A program made the position numbers and the translations under genes. From Rhodocyclaceae bacterium (lineage in GTDB: Bacteria; Pseudomonadota; Gammaproteobacteria; Burkholderiales; Rhodocyclaceae): a stretch of 64,000 bases of DNA. This document shows positions 53,110 through 62,062 of the stretch, piece by piece (the stretch's first letter is position 1; every line of letters starts with the position of its first letter). The stretch covers positions 744,001 to 808,000 of the forward strand of contig JADKDD010000001.1 in assembly GCA_016718525.1 (NCBI GenBank), in the 5' to 3' direction. The notes under the pieces were generated by a model. It made no database searches, had not been told where the DNA came from, and was given only the letters and a program-made list of their open reading frames with translations.

Positions 53110-55215
53110 ATGAAACCATGGATGCGAACTGGCGTGATCGCCGGATTGTTTAGCAGCTTGCTGGTCGGTAGTGTGATAGCCGGACCCAAGCCATCCTCAA
53201 TAGACAATGCCGCACTGCGCGACGAAGCCAACGGCACCAATTGGGCGGCGTATGGACGCACCTTCAGCGAGCAACGCTATAGTCCGCTCAAGCAGATCAA
53301 TGCGGATAACGTCTCGCGTCTGGGCCTCGCCTGGTCGCTCGATTTATTCGATGTGAACTTTTCAACAACCGCGCCCTTGGCGGTCGATGGGGTGATTTAT
53401 TTCTCGCCCGGAATATCCGAAGTGCGTGCGGTGAATGCAACGACCGGCAAATTGCTGTGGCGCTACGACCCGGAAGTTGTCAAAACTGCACCGCAAAAAT
53501 TGCGTGCCGGCTGGGGTTCGCGTGGCTTGGCTTACTGGGAGGGCAAGGTTTACCTTGGTTCCCGCGACGGGCGCCTGATCGCAATCAATGCCAAGACCGG
53601 CAAGCCGGTCTGGAGTGTGATGACCATTGAGGCCGACGACCATCGCTACATTACCGGTGCGCCTCGGGTGTTCAATGGCAAGGTCATCATCGGCCACGGC
53701 GGTGCCGATGTCGGCGCAACGCGCGGCTACGTCACTGCTTACGATGCCAAAACCGGAAAACAACTCTGGCGATTCTTCACTGTACCGGGTGATCCGGCCA
53801 AAGGTTTTGAAGACAAAACGCAGGAAATGGCGGCCAAGACCTGGAAAGGCGAGTGGTGGAAGCTTGGGGGCGGCGGCACAGTGTGGAATGCCATGACCTA
53901 CGATCCAAAATTCAACCGGATTTATCTGGGCACCGGCAACGGCGCGCCATGGAATCAGAAAATTCGCAGCCCGGGCGGTGGCGATAATCTATTCCTCTGC
54001 GCCATCGTCGCACTGGATGCTGACACCGGAGAGTATGTCTGGCATTACCAGACGAATCCCGGCGAGACCTGGGATTTCAATTCAGCAATGGATATTGTCC
54101 TCGCCGATATTACGATTGACGGCATGTCTCGGCAAGTCATGGTCCATGCACCAAAGAACGGATTCTTTTATGTCCTTGACCGTGCCACCGGCAAACTGAT
54201 TTCGGCCGAGAAAATTACCAAGGTGACGTGGGCGGAGCGGATCGACATGAGCACCGGTCGTCCGGTCGAAACACCGAATGCGCGCTACGAAGCCGGCGAG
54301 ACCCTGATCTGGCCGGGTCCTATCGGTGCACACAACTGGCAGCCGATGTCTTTCAACCCTGGTACCGGCTTGGTTTATATCCCGATCCTTGAACTGCCCG
54401 GTTACTACAACGACAAAGGCATCGATCCGGCAACATGGAAGTATCCAAAGGCGCTTGGTTGGGACGTTGGTATTAATGATGTCAATGAAGACACGCCGCT
54501 GGATGCTGGCAAAAGTTCGCTGCAGGCGTGGGATCCGGTCAAGCAAAAAGCGGTATGGTCAGTGCCGACTCCCGGCTTGTTGAATGGCGGCACGATGACG
54601 ACAGCGGGAAATCTGGTATTTCAGGGGCAGGTTGACGGCAAGTTCAACGCCTATGCCGCCGACAGCGGGAAACGTCTTTGGTCGTTCGACTCTGCAAATG
54701 CGGTGATCGCGCCGCCGATCACCTTTAGTGTTGGCAAGACGCAATACGTTTCAGTCATTACCGGTAGCAGCGGTGCGCCGGGCGCGCTGGGGACGCCACA
54801 GGCGCTATACGGCTGGCAGTCACGAGTGAATGTGCGCCGCCTGCTGACCTTCAAACTCGACGGTAAAGCGATCGTCACAGCAAGCACGGGACCGGCATTG
54901 GCAATTCCGCTTGATGACCCGGCGTTCAAGCTTGATGCCGCTTTGGCAGACAAAGGCAAGGCGATGTTTATGGCAAAAAACTGTACCGCCTGTCATGGTT
55001 TTGGTGCCGTTGCAGCGGGAGCTGCGCCGGACTTGCGGGCCTCTGCCCTGGCACTTAGCGGACCAGCATTCGAGCAAGTTGTGCGTAACGGAATTCTGCA
55101 AACCAATGGCATGCCGCGCTTCGCCGAATTGAACGACGTTGAATTGAATTCACTGTTCCATTACATAAGGTCACGAGCACGCGAATCGTTAGCATTGGCA
55201 AAGCAGGCTAAGTAG
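53110..55215 (+). CDS. PQQ-dependent quinohaemoprotein alcohol dehydrogenase
   Basis: 701 residues with a signal peptide (1-24, ending VIAGPK). Eight-bladed PQQ propeller with many AxDxxTGKxxW blades, the PQQ-facing segment GHGGADVGATRGYVTAYDAKTG and catalytic base D322 in GETWDFN. A C-terminal cytochrome c domain has the haem site C625-T-A-C628-H629. The vicinal Cys-Cys pair found in many methanol/ethanol dehydrogenases is absent (GWGSRGLAYW in its place). It oxidises alcohols in the periplasm and passes electrons to the respiratory chain. AGGAG precedes the ATG. Confidence 0.94.
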   Translation: MKPWMRTGVIAGLFSSLLVGSVIAGPKPSSIDNAALRDEANGTNWAAYGRTFSEQRYSPLKQINADNVSRLGLAWSLDLFDVNFSTTAPLAVDGVIYFSPGISEVRAVNATTGKLLWRYDPEVVKTAPQKLRAGWGSRGLAYWEGKVYLGSRDGRLIAINAKTGKPVWSVMTIEADDHRYITGAPRVFNGKVIIGHGGADVGATRGYVTAYDAKTGKQLWRFFTVPGDPAKGFEDKTQEMAAKTWKGEWWKLGGGGTVWNAMTYDPKFNRIYLGTGNGAPWNQKIRSPGGGDNLFLCAIVALDADTGEYVWHYQTNPGETWDFNSAMDIVLADITIDGMSRQVMVHAPKNGFFYVLDRATGKLISAEKITKVTWAERIDMSTGRPVETPNARYEAGETLIWPGPIGAHNWQPMSFNPGTGLVYIPILELPGYYNDKGIDPATWKYPKALGWDVGINDVNEDTPLDAGKSSLQAWDPVKQKAVWSVPTPGLLNGGTMTTAGNLVFQGQVDGKFNAYAADSGKRLWSFDSANAVIAPPITFSVGKTQYVSVITGSSGAPGALGTPQALYGWQSRVNVRRLLTFKLDGKAIVTASTGPALAIPLDDPAFKLDAALADKGKAMFMAKNCTACHGFGAVAAGAAPDLRASALALSGPAFEQVVRNGILQTNGMPRFAELNDVELNSLFHYIRSRARESLALAKQAK

Positions 55216-55281
55216 CGTCAACGCAAGTTCGCATAGCATGGAGCGGCGGCGAAGCGAGGGTTTCGTAAAACTTCAGCAATA

Positions 55282-55305
55282 ACGGCGTCTCGTCAGCACC
55301 AACTG
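55282..55305 (-). repeat. REP-like repeat, short form (copy 10)
   Basis: Minus-strand CAGTTGGTGCTG then ACGAGACGCCGT, in the 127-bp gap between the alcohol dehydrogenase stop and the racemase-like gene. Confidence 0.85.
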
Positions 55306-55342
55306 ACGCCTCTTCGCAAAATTCAAACAGGAAGAAACCAAC

Positions 55343-56488
55343 ATGGGCGTACTTGACGGAATTCGTATTGTTGAAATTGCCGGCATCGGGCCGGGCCCGT
55401 TTTGCGGCATGTTGCTGGCGGATATGGGTGCCGATGTCATTCTGGTCGAACGTGCCGGCAAGGATGCATCGATGATGGACCTTGGCAAGTACACCATCGT
55501 CAATCGTGGCAAGCGATCTTTGGCGCTGGACCTCAAGGATCCGGTGGCCATCGACGCGGTGCTGCGCCTGATTGATAGCGCTGACGGATTGATAGAGGGT
55601 ATGCGTCCCGGCGTGATGGAACGGCTCGGCCTCGGACCGGATATTTGTCTGGCGCGCAATCCGAATTTGGTTTATGGCCGCATGACCGGTTGGGGCCAAA
55701 CCGGACCACTCGCCAAAGTGGCCGGACACGATCTCAACTACATCGCGCTTTCCGGTGCGCTGTGGTTCTCTGGCGAACCAGGGCGGCCGCCGTTATCGGC
55801 ACCAACGCTGGTTGGAGATTTGGGTGGCGGTGCCTTGTACCTGGCGATGGGAATGCTGGCTGGCATTTTGAATGTGCAGCGCGGTGCAAATGGTGGCGGG
55901 GGGCAGGTGGTTGACGCAGCAATTGTCGATGGCAGCGCCAACATGATGAATTTGTTGCTCTCGGCTCATGCCGCCGGGCAACAGCCATTCGAGCGCGGCC
56001 GTGGCTTGCTTGATGGGCCGCACTGGTGCGGCAGTTATGCCTGCGCGGACGGACACTTCATCAGTATTCAAGCGCTCGAACCGCAGTTCAATGCCATGCT
56101 GTTCGTCAAGCTCGGTCTCGGTGATGATCCTGACTTCAAGCGCCCCTATGATCCAAGATGCTGGGTCGAATTGCGCCAGCGGCTGACGACCTTGTTTGCC
56201 AGTCAGCCGCGGCAACACTGGGTTGATTTGCTCGAAGGTTCAGACGCGTGCTTTGCCCCCGTCCTCACTCCCGCCGAAGCGATGTTGCATCCGCATATGG
56301 CTGCGCGAGGCATTTACGACAAACGCGATGGTGTGTTGCAGGCGGCTCCAGCGCCACGATTCTCGGCAACACCGGCGGCATCACACGGCACAGTGCCGCA
56401 GCGCGGTGCGCACAGCGCCGAGATTCTGCGTTCGGTCGGATTGAGCGAAGACGAAATTGATAAATTGTTGCAATGCAATATCAAGTGA
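55343..56488 (+). CDS. Alpha-methylacyl-CoA racemase-like CoA transferase family III enzyme
   Basis: 381 residues. CaiB/BaiF fold with LDGIRIVEIAGIGPGPFCGMLLADMGADVI at the N-terminus. The two residues that catalyse racemisation in AMACR are present: H129 in GHDLNY and D159 in LVGDLGGG. These favour a racemase of 2-methylacyl-CoA over a formyl-CoA-type transferase. Epimerisation of methyl-branched acyl-CoAs is needed for beta-oxidation of isoprenoid and sterol side chains. AGGAAG precedes the ATG. Confidence 0.9.
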   Translation: MGVLDGIRIVEIAGIGPGPFCGMLLADMGADVILVERAGKDASMMDLGKYTIVNRGKRSLALDLKDPVAIDAVLRLIDSADGLIEGMRPGVMERLGLGPDICLARNPNLVYGRMTGWGQTGPLAKVAGHDLNYIALSGALWFSGEPGRPPLSAPTLVGDLGGGALYLAMGMLAGILNVQRGANGGGGQVVDAAIVDGSANMMNLLLSAHAAGQQPFERGRGLLDGPHWCGSYACADGHFISIQALEPQFNAMLFVKLGLGDDPDFKRPYDPRCWVELRQRLTTLFASQPRQHWVDLLEGSDACFAPVLTPAEAMLHPHMAARGIYDKRDGVLQAAPAPRFSATPAASHGTVPQRGAHSAEILRSVGLSEDEIDKLLQCNIK

Positions 56489-56648
56489 GTCGATCTGGCA
56501 GGCGACAAAGCGGCAATGACTAAATCAGTTGATCTTGCGTTAGATCAATTTGCCTGGCCGCGTTCTTCGTTACTCTCGACGCTCAATTGTGCGCTGAATC
56601 GGCAGCGATACAACTCTGGGTTTAACCGCCAGTATCGGGAGGGACGTC

Positions 56649-57083
56649 ATGTTGAACATATCTGTGAGAAGGATGATGCGACCCGAAAAGGCGTTACAGC
56701 TGCCTCCTGAGACCACTGTGTTGGATGCTGCCAAAAAAATGGCGGCGAAAAACATCGGCGCCGTGATGATTGTCGAGCACGACAACCTGAGAGGCATATT
56801 CACCGAGCGTGACGTCATGTGCCGGGTGTTGGCAAAGGAACTCGATCCCGCGAATACCTGTCTGAACGATGTGATGACACCTGATCCACGAACGGTGAGC
56901 CCGGATAAGACTTATGGCCACGCACTGGTGATGATGCAGGAAAATGGTTTTCGCCATGCGCCTGTCGTTGAAAACGGGAAACCGATAGGCATCATTTCGG
57001 CACGCAACGCCATGGATCCTGACTTGGAAGAATTTGCCGCCGAAGTTTATCGGCGCGAAGCCATGCGCAACGAGGGGTCGTAA
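56649..57083 (+). CDS. CBS-domain protein
   Basis: 144 residues with two CBS motifs: PPETTVLDAAKKMAAKNIGAVMIVEHDNLRGIFTERDVMCRVLA and PDKTYGHALVMMQENGFRHAPVVENGKPIGIISARNAMDPD. Stand-alone CBS pairs bind adenosine nucleotides and regulate enzymes or transport by sensing energy state. GGGAGG lies before the ATG. Context suggests a link to acyl-CoA metabolism but no partner can be named. Confidence 0.92.
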   Translation: MLNISVRRMMRPEKALQLPPETTVLDAAKKMAAKNIGAVMIVEHDNLRGIFTERDVMCRVLAKELDPANTCLNDVMTPDPRTVSPDKTYGHALVMMQENGFRHAPVVENGKPIGIISARNAMDPDLEEFAAEVYRREAMRNEGS

Positions 57084-57281
57084 CGCTTGCTATGTGCGGG
57101 GCGCCTGTTCGCGCTGATTATTGTGTCCAATTAGCCTAGGCGTCGTAAGCAATTTTTGACTTGATAGCATTGGGGCTTCCAACCTAAAGGTCGCGAAATC
57201 AATAGGTCCGGCGACCGTTTGCAGGTCATGGCGCTATATTGTGCCCCATCGCCGGAAGGCTTCTTTGGAAGGTCAAGAATC

Positions 57282-58133
57282 ATGGCAATGATTGCGTTTT
57301 TGGGTACCGGTTTGCTGGGTGGCGCTTTTGCCGAAGCTGCTGCGAAAAGAGGCGACTCAGTGACCGCATGGAATCGCTCCAAGGAAAAGTTATCGGCATT
57401 GGCACTTTTCGGTGTCGACGCGGCGGCAAGTCCGGCCGAAGCAGTCAAAGGTGCCTCGCGCGTGCATCTCGTGCTGAAAGATGATGCGGTGGTTGAAGAG
57501 ATCATTGCTGCCCTGCGTCCGGGATTATCGCCAGACGCTATCGTAATTGATCACACCACCACGCTGCCAAAACTGACCGCCGAGCGGGCGGCACGTTTGC
57601 AGTCTGAAGGCATCAGGTATTTGCATGCCCCCGTATTTATGGGGCCGCCAGCCGCACGCAATGCGCAAGGCTCGATGATGGTGGCGGGTCCGTCGGCGTT
57701 GTTCGAATTGGTCAAGGCGGATCTGGCCAAAATGACCGGGCGCCTGGACTATCTGGGTGAGCGCAGTGACGCTGCGGCGGCAAACAAATTACTCGGCAAT
57801 GCGATGCTGCTGGGCGTCTACGCAACCTTGGCCGATGTGCTGACACTGGCGCAGGCCGGGGATGTTGCCGCCGAGGACGGGATCAAAGTGCTCAGTGTGT
57901 TTGACATGAACGCAATGATCAGTGCGCGCGGGATGAACATGGCGAAAGGCGCGTTCAACTTGAGCTTTGAGCTAGCGATGGCACGCAAAGATGTACGCCT
58001 GATGCTCGAAACGGCAGGAAGCCGTCCCTTGGCAGCGCTGCCCGCCGTTGCCGCCCGCATGGACCAACTGATTGCCGCCGGACATGGCGCTGCCGATGTC
58101 AGTATTCTCGGCATTGACGCAGTTGCACGTTGA
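57282..58133 (+). CDS. Beta-hydroxyacid dehydrogenase/6-phosphogluconate-dehydrogenase-like NAD(P) oxidoreductase
   Basis: 283 residues from the ATG at 57282 (MAMIAFLGTGLLGGAF); the frame upstream to a TTG at 57219 lacks a ribosome-binding site. Rossmann motif GTGLLGGAF, HLVLKDDAVVEEII, the substrate loop APVFMGPPAARNAQGSMMVAG and the catalytic-Lys region AAANKLLGNAML. It is similar to 3-hydroxyisobutyrate/tartronate-semialdehyde reductases and to imine reductases; the substrate is open. Convergent with the PQQ dehydrogenase gene. Confidence 0.88.
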   Translation: MAMIAFLGTGLLGGAFAEAAAKRGDSVTAWNRSKEKLSALALFGVDAAASPAEAVKGASRVHLVLKDDAVVEEIIAALRPGLSPDAIVIDHTTTLPKLTAERAARLQSEGIRYLHAPVFMGPPAARNAQGSMMVAGPSALFELVKADLAKMTGRLDYLGERSDAAAANKLLGNAMLLGVYATLADVLTLAQAGDVAAEDGIKVLSVFDMNAMISARGMNMAKGAFNLSFELAMARKDVRLMLETAGSRPLAALPAVAARMDQLIAAGHGAADVSILGIDAVAR

Positions 58134-58158
58134 TGAAATGGCGGGATTGAATACTCGC

Positions 58159-58182
58159 CAGTTGGTGCTGACGGGACGCCGT
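58159..58182 (+). repeat. REP-like repeat, short form (copy 11)
   Basis: CAGTTGGTGCTG then ACGGGACGCCGT, in the 84-bp convergent gap, where it may also act as a transcription stop or mRNA stabiliser. Confidence 0.85.
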
Positions 58183-58217
58183 CAATCGCAACGTACACAG
58201 GTGAGTGGCGCTACTTT

Positions 58218-60137
58218 TTACGGTAGCGAAAACGCATAAAAGTAATCGCCCATCGGTCGCGAAAACATATTGTGTCCGCCCGAGTTAATCACCACATATT
58301 GTTTGCCCTTATAGACGTAACTCATTGGCGTGGCAGTCGCATCGGCCGGCAACTTGTAGCTCCAGAGCTCCTTGCCGGTGTTGGCATCGAAGGCGCGGAT
58401 GAGCCGATCCATGGTGGCGCCGATGAAGAACACGCCACTGTCGGTCACCAGACCACCGCCGAGATTGGGCGTACCCCAATTGATGCGGAAAGGGACCGGC
58501 ACCGGTCCCATCTCATGGATCGAGCCTAGTGGTACTTGCCAGCGTATCGTGCCGCTGGCCAGATCTATTGCCGCCAGCGCGCCCCATGGCGGCTTGATGC
58601 ACGGTACGCCAAGCGGCGACTTGACGACATCCTGGACCATCGCATAGCCGGTGCCTTGCATAACAGTGGTGAACGCTTTCCCGGCCTGAATATGGTCACC
58701 GCTGGCAGTGCCATCTTGCTGCTTCACTAGTTGGCCGTAGAACGGCGCGGTATTGACGTTGACGATCAGCAGATTCTGATTGGGTAGCCAAGCGCCGCCG
58801 CCCCAGTTGGCGCCGCCCAGGCTACCGGGCAACAGCAGAGTACGTTGCAAGGATTGCGGCGTGTAGAGACCCTGATTGTTCAATGCGGCGATTTGGTCGC
58901 GGCATTTGCCGGTGTCCCAGAACGTGAAGCCCCATGCGTCTTCCGGACGCAGCGTACTACTCACCAGCTGCGGCGGTTTGGTCGGGAAGGGTTGCGTCGG
59001 TGATGACTGCTCGCCGGGGATGGTGCTCGCAGGAACGGGTTTTTCCACCACATCGAACAGTGGCTTGCCGGTGCGTCGATCAAGCACAAAGGTGAAACTC
59101 TGCTTGGTCAATTGCGCCAGCGCAGGTATCTTTTCGCCGTTGGGGCCAGGCCAGTCGAAAAGGATCGGTTGAGCGGGCAGATCGTAATCCCACAGGTCGT
59201 GGTGCGTCACCGCGAAAGACCATACTTTTTTGCCCGTCGACAGTTGTAAAGCAACGACTGAGTTGGCATCGCCGTCGCCGCCCTTGCGATTGACGCCGTA
59301 ATAATCCGGCGAGGGCGAACTGGTCGGCAGGAACACGAGGTCCCGCTCGGCGTCGATCGAGATCGGTGCCCATACGTTTCCCCCGCCGGTACCGCTGACG
59401 CCGGCAAGCGGGTCAAAGCGCCAACGCGGCGCCCCCGTCACTGCATCAAACGCCGAGACCACGCCGCGCGGCGCTTCGGCGTATTCAAAATCAACCACTG
59501 ATGAGCCAACCACGACAACGCCATTGGCCACGGCAGGCGGTGAACTGCTGGTAACTTCGCCCGGCTTGTATTTGCCGCGATCACTCAGATTGATCGTGCC
59601 GTGTTCACCGAAGTCGGCGCAGGGTTTGCCGTCCTTGGCATCCAGCGCGATCAGGCGCCGGTCATGCACGGCGATATATAGGCGGTGGTGGCAGGTCTTG
59701 GTGTCGTCAGGTCCCGGTTCGCGCCAGTAGCTGACGCCACGGCAGCGGTAACCGCGCTTGCCGCCGCGCTCGGCCTGAGGATCGAATTCCCAGCGCTGCA
59801 CTCCTGTGCCCGGGTCCAAGGCAATCACGCGGGAGAATGGCGTACAGGTCACCAGATGCTCACCTGCTTCTGGCGGCAACAGCAAGGGCGTGGCCTGCCC
59901 CGAAGTCTGCTTCGTCAACTCGGGCGCCTCACGGCTTTGGTCACCGGTACGGAATACCCAGGCCGGTTTCAGCTGAGCGACATTCGACGGCGTGATCTGT
60001 GTCGCTGTGCTGTGGTGCCGGCCAATAATGTCGCCACCGCCCATGCCGGTCCAGGGCGACGAAGCCGTGTCGGCAAATGACAAGGTCGGGCCGAACAGGG
60101 CAGCCGCAGAAACGGCTACCACGACTGTCCAATTCAT
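58218..60137 (-). CDS. Periplasmic PQQ-dependent dehydrogenase, glucose-dehydrogenase-like
   Basis: 639 residues with a signal peptide (1-22, FADTAS) instead of the five membrane helices of membrane glucose dehydrogenase. Propeller landmarks: GGDIIGRHHSTATQITPSNVAQLKPAWVFRTGD, CHHRLYIAVHDRRLIALDAKDGKPC, THHDLWDYDLPAQPILFDW and YVVINSGGHN. The DLWDYD segment corresponds to the catalytic-Asp region of mGDH-type enzymes; no vicinal Cys pair or haem motif is present. Its ATG overlaps the stop of the cytochrome/PQQ gene (ATGA), so electrons may pass to that neighbour. Confidence 0.92.
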   Translation of the reverse strand: MNWTVVVAVSAAALFGPTLSFADTASSPWTGMGGGDIIGRHHSTATQITPSNVAQLKPAWVFRTGDQSREAPELTKQTSGQATPLLLPPEAGEHLVTCTPFSRVIALDPGTGVQRWEFDPQAERGGKRGYRCRGVSYWREPGPDDTKTCHHRLYIAVHDRRLIALDAKDGKPCADFGEHGTINLSDRGKYKPGEVTSSSPPAVANGVVVVGSSVVDFEYAEAPRGVVSAFDAVTGAPRWRFDPLAGVSGTGGGNVWAPISIDAERDLVFLPTSSPSPDYYGVNRKGGDGDANSVVALQLSTGKKVWSFAVTHHDLWDYDLPAQPILFDWPGPNGEKIPALAQLTKQSFTFVLDRRTGKPLFDVVEKPVPASTIPGEQSSPTQPFPTKPPQLVSSTLRPEDAWGFTFWDTGKCRDQIAALNNQGLYTPQSLQRTLLLPGSLGGANWGGGAWLPNQNLLIVNVNTAPFYGQLVKQQDGTASGDHIQAGKAFTTVMQGTGYAMVQDVVKSPLGVPCIKPPWGALAAIDLASGTIRWQVPLGSIHEMGPVPVPFRINWGTPNLGGGLVTDSGVFFIGATMDRLIRAFDANTGKELWSYKLPADATATPMSYVYKGKQYVVINSGGHNMFSRPMGDYFYAFSLP

Positions 60138-62053
60138 TTGGCTTTTTGTTTCAAACCATAGACCAGCATCACATTGCCCGGCATCTGCCCAAATGGCGCA
60201 TAGCCGGAAGGAACGATTAGCTGCCCACCATTCAGCATCACGCCGGCGACGTCAATCGCGCCACCATGACCCTCGACTCCGTTGTTGGCGGCATAGGCGC
60301 GATTGGTTTCAATCACCCGCAGGAGCTTGCCATTGGTGGCATCAAAGATATGCACTTTACCATCCAGCGTGGGCACATAGGCCAGGCCGTTGGCCAGCGT
60401 CGGCGGTGCTGATGGCGCGTAATAAAACGAGCACGCCGGCCAGGGTGGACGAGTGCCGCCACCACCTAATTTGTCTGCCAGCGAAACACCGGGTTTGTCG
60501 GCTGGATCAAAAGTGCAGCCGCGCTCAAAGCGATGGCTCCAGTTCAGCTTACCGTCGGCAACTGACACCGCGTAGACCCCGGGCGCAGGCGTGTGGCCGA
60601 CAGGCGGATTCTCGGAATCGGAAATCGGCACGATCATGATTTTGCCGTCGCTGGCCATACCATGGTGGATGCCGGCATTGGCATTGAAATGGGTTGCTGT
60701 CGGCGAGAAATGATGGCGCCACAGCAGCGCGCCATTGCGATCCGGATCGAGTGCAAAAACTTCGCCCGATTTTTGCCCGGCGAGCAACACGTCCTTGCCT
60801 TTGCCACGGCCATCTTTGATCAGAATCACTGACGCGCCGAAGTCAAAATCCGGTCCGTTTTCTTTGGGACAACTCGGGGCTTTGAAGTTACAGGCGAGAT
60901 TCCACGCATCATCCGGAAGCGCCTGGAAGTGCCACCGCTTCTCGCCAGTCTTCAGGTCCAAGGCGACTATCGAATCTGACATGTCGGTAGCGGGCGAAGA
61001 AGCATTCTCACCGGTCCCGAAATAGACCACCCCACGCGCGCTATCGACGGTCGGCCGGTTCCACACCGACCCACCGGATGGCCCCCACATCTGCGTTCCC
61101 GCAGCGTTCAGATAAGTCTTCTCGGCAGGTGGCGTGGTGGCGAAGTGCCAGCGCTTTTCGCCGGTCTGCGCATTAAGAGCAGTGAGGCCGCCACGGGCGC
61201 GGCAGCACTCATGTTTCGGATTGGCGGCAACCATCACTTCGTACAGCGAGATCGGCACCAGCAACGTGCCCCCGTTCTCGGGGCTATAAGCCACAGAGCC
61301 GCTGACGATAGAAGTAGGATGGACTTTGACGGAGACCTTCCAGCGCAAAGCACCGGAAGTCGCGTCGACAGCATAGACGGAGCCCAATTCATCGGCAAAG
61401 AAGATCGTGTTGATGCCATCGGGCGTGCGCTCCAGCGTCAGCGAATTGCGGATCGCACTATCCACGTTGAGGAACCAGCGCACACAACCGGTCTTGCGGT
61501 CAAGTGCGAGCAGCCGCGCATCGGCGCCGCCCAGGTAGATGGTGTCGGCAGTGGCGACAGGTAACGAGCGCATGGCATTGACCGCGGGCAGGGCAATTGA
61601 CCATTTCAGTTCAATTTGATCAAGGTTGGCCTTGGTGATGGCTACACCTTGGGGATTTCGCCGGTTGTGCGTGCCCATGCCCCAGTTTTCAGCACCGGTC
61701 AGTATTGCCGGGGTAGCGGCGGCGCAAGCGTGAGTCACCAGCCACTGATTGCGCTTGAGATCTTCTTCAGCCGCCAGCCATTTGGCGATGGCCAGACGCT
61801 CGTCAGGTTTGAGCATCGCGGCCATCGGCTGCATGATGCCGATCTCCAGGGTCTGGGTAATTTTGCCTAGGGGCAGTTTGCGCAAATTGTCGATTGGTGG
61901 CGCTTTTGTCTCCGGAACCTCATGGCAGGTTGCGCAGTTGGTCTTGTAGAGACTGGCCGGGTCGTGGCCGATTTCCGGCCCGGCAATGACTTGTTGCAGA
62001 GGGAGGAGGGCGAACGTCACCACAGCGACGTGGCAGATTTGTGCAAGCTTCAT
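60134..62053 (-). CDS. Cytochrome c/PQQ propeller fusion, polyvinyl-alcohol-dehydrogenase-like
   Basis: 639 residues; GAGGAAA before the ATG. A signal peptide (1-24, ending VIAGPE) and an N-terminal cytochrome c domain with C40-A-T-C43-H44 and a Met-rich ligand segment (IGIMQPMAAM), followed by a PQQ-type beta-propeller (GAENWGMGTHNRRNPQGVAI onward). The vicinal pair C283-C284 in HECCRARGG matches the disulfide next to PQQ in quinoprotein alcohol dehydrogenases. The order (cytochrome first) fits PVA-dehydrogenase-like proteins (EC 1.1.2.6 class). It starts 9 bp after the unknown gene. Confidence 0.9.
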   Translation of the reverse strand: MKLAQICHVAVVTFALLPLQQVIAGPEIGHDPASLYKTNCATCHEVPETKAPPIDNLRKLPLGKITQTLEIGIMQPMAAMLKPDERLAIAKWLAAEEDLKRNQWLVTHACAAATPAILTGAENWGMGTHNRRNPQGVAITKANLDQIELKWSIALPAVNAMRSLPVATADTIYLGGADARLLALDRKTGCVRWFLNVDSAIRNSLTLERTPDGINTIFFADELGSVYAVDATSGALRWKVSVKVHPTSIVSGSVAYSPENGGTLLVPISLYEVMVAANPKHECCRARGGLTALNAQTGEKRWHFATTPPAEKTYLNAAGTQMWGPSGGSVWNRPTVDSARGVVYFGTGENASSPATDMSDSIVALDLKTGEKRWHFQALPDDAWNLACNFKAPSCPKENGPDFDFGASVILIKDGRGKGKDVLLAGQKSGEVFALDPDRNGALLWRHHFSPTATHFNANAGIHHGMASDGKIMIVPISDSENPPVGHTPAPGVYAVSVADGKLNWSHRFERGCTFDPADKPGVSLADKLGGGGTRPPWPACSFYYAPSAPPTLANGLAYVPTLDGKVHIFDATNGKLLRVIETNRAYAANNGVEGHGGAIDVAGVMLNGGQLIVPSGYAPFGQMPGNVMLVYGLKQKAK

Positions 62054-62062
62054 CGTGTTTCC

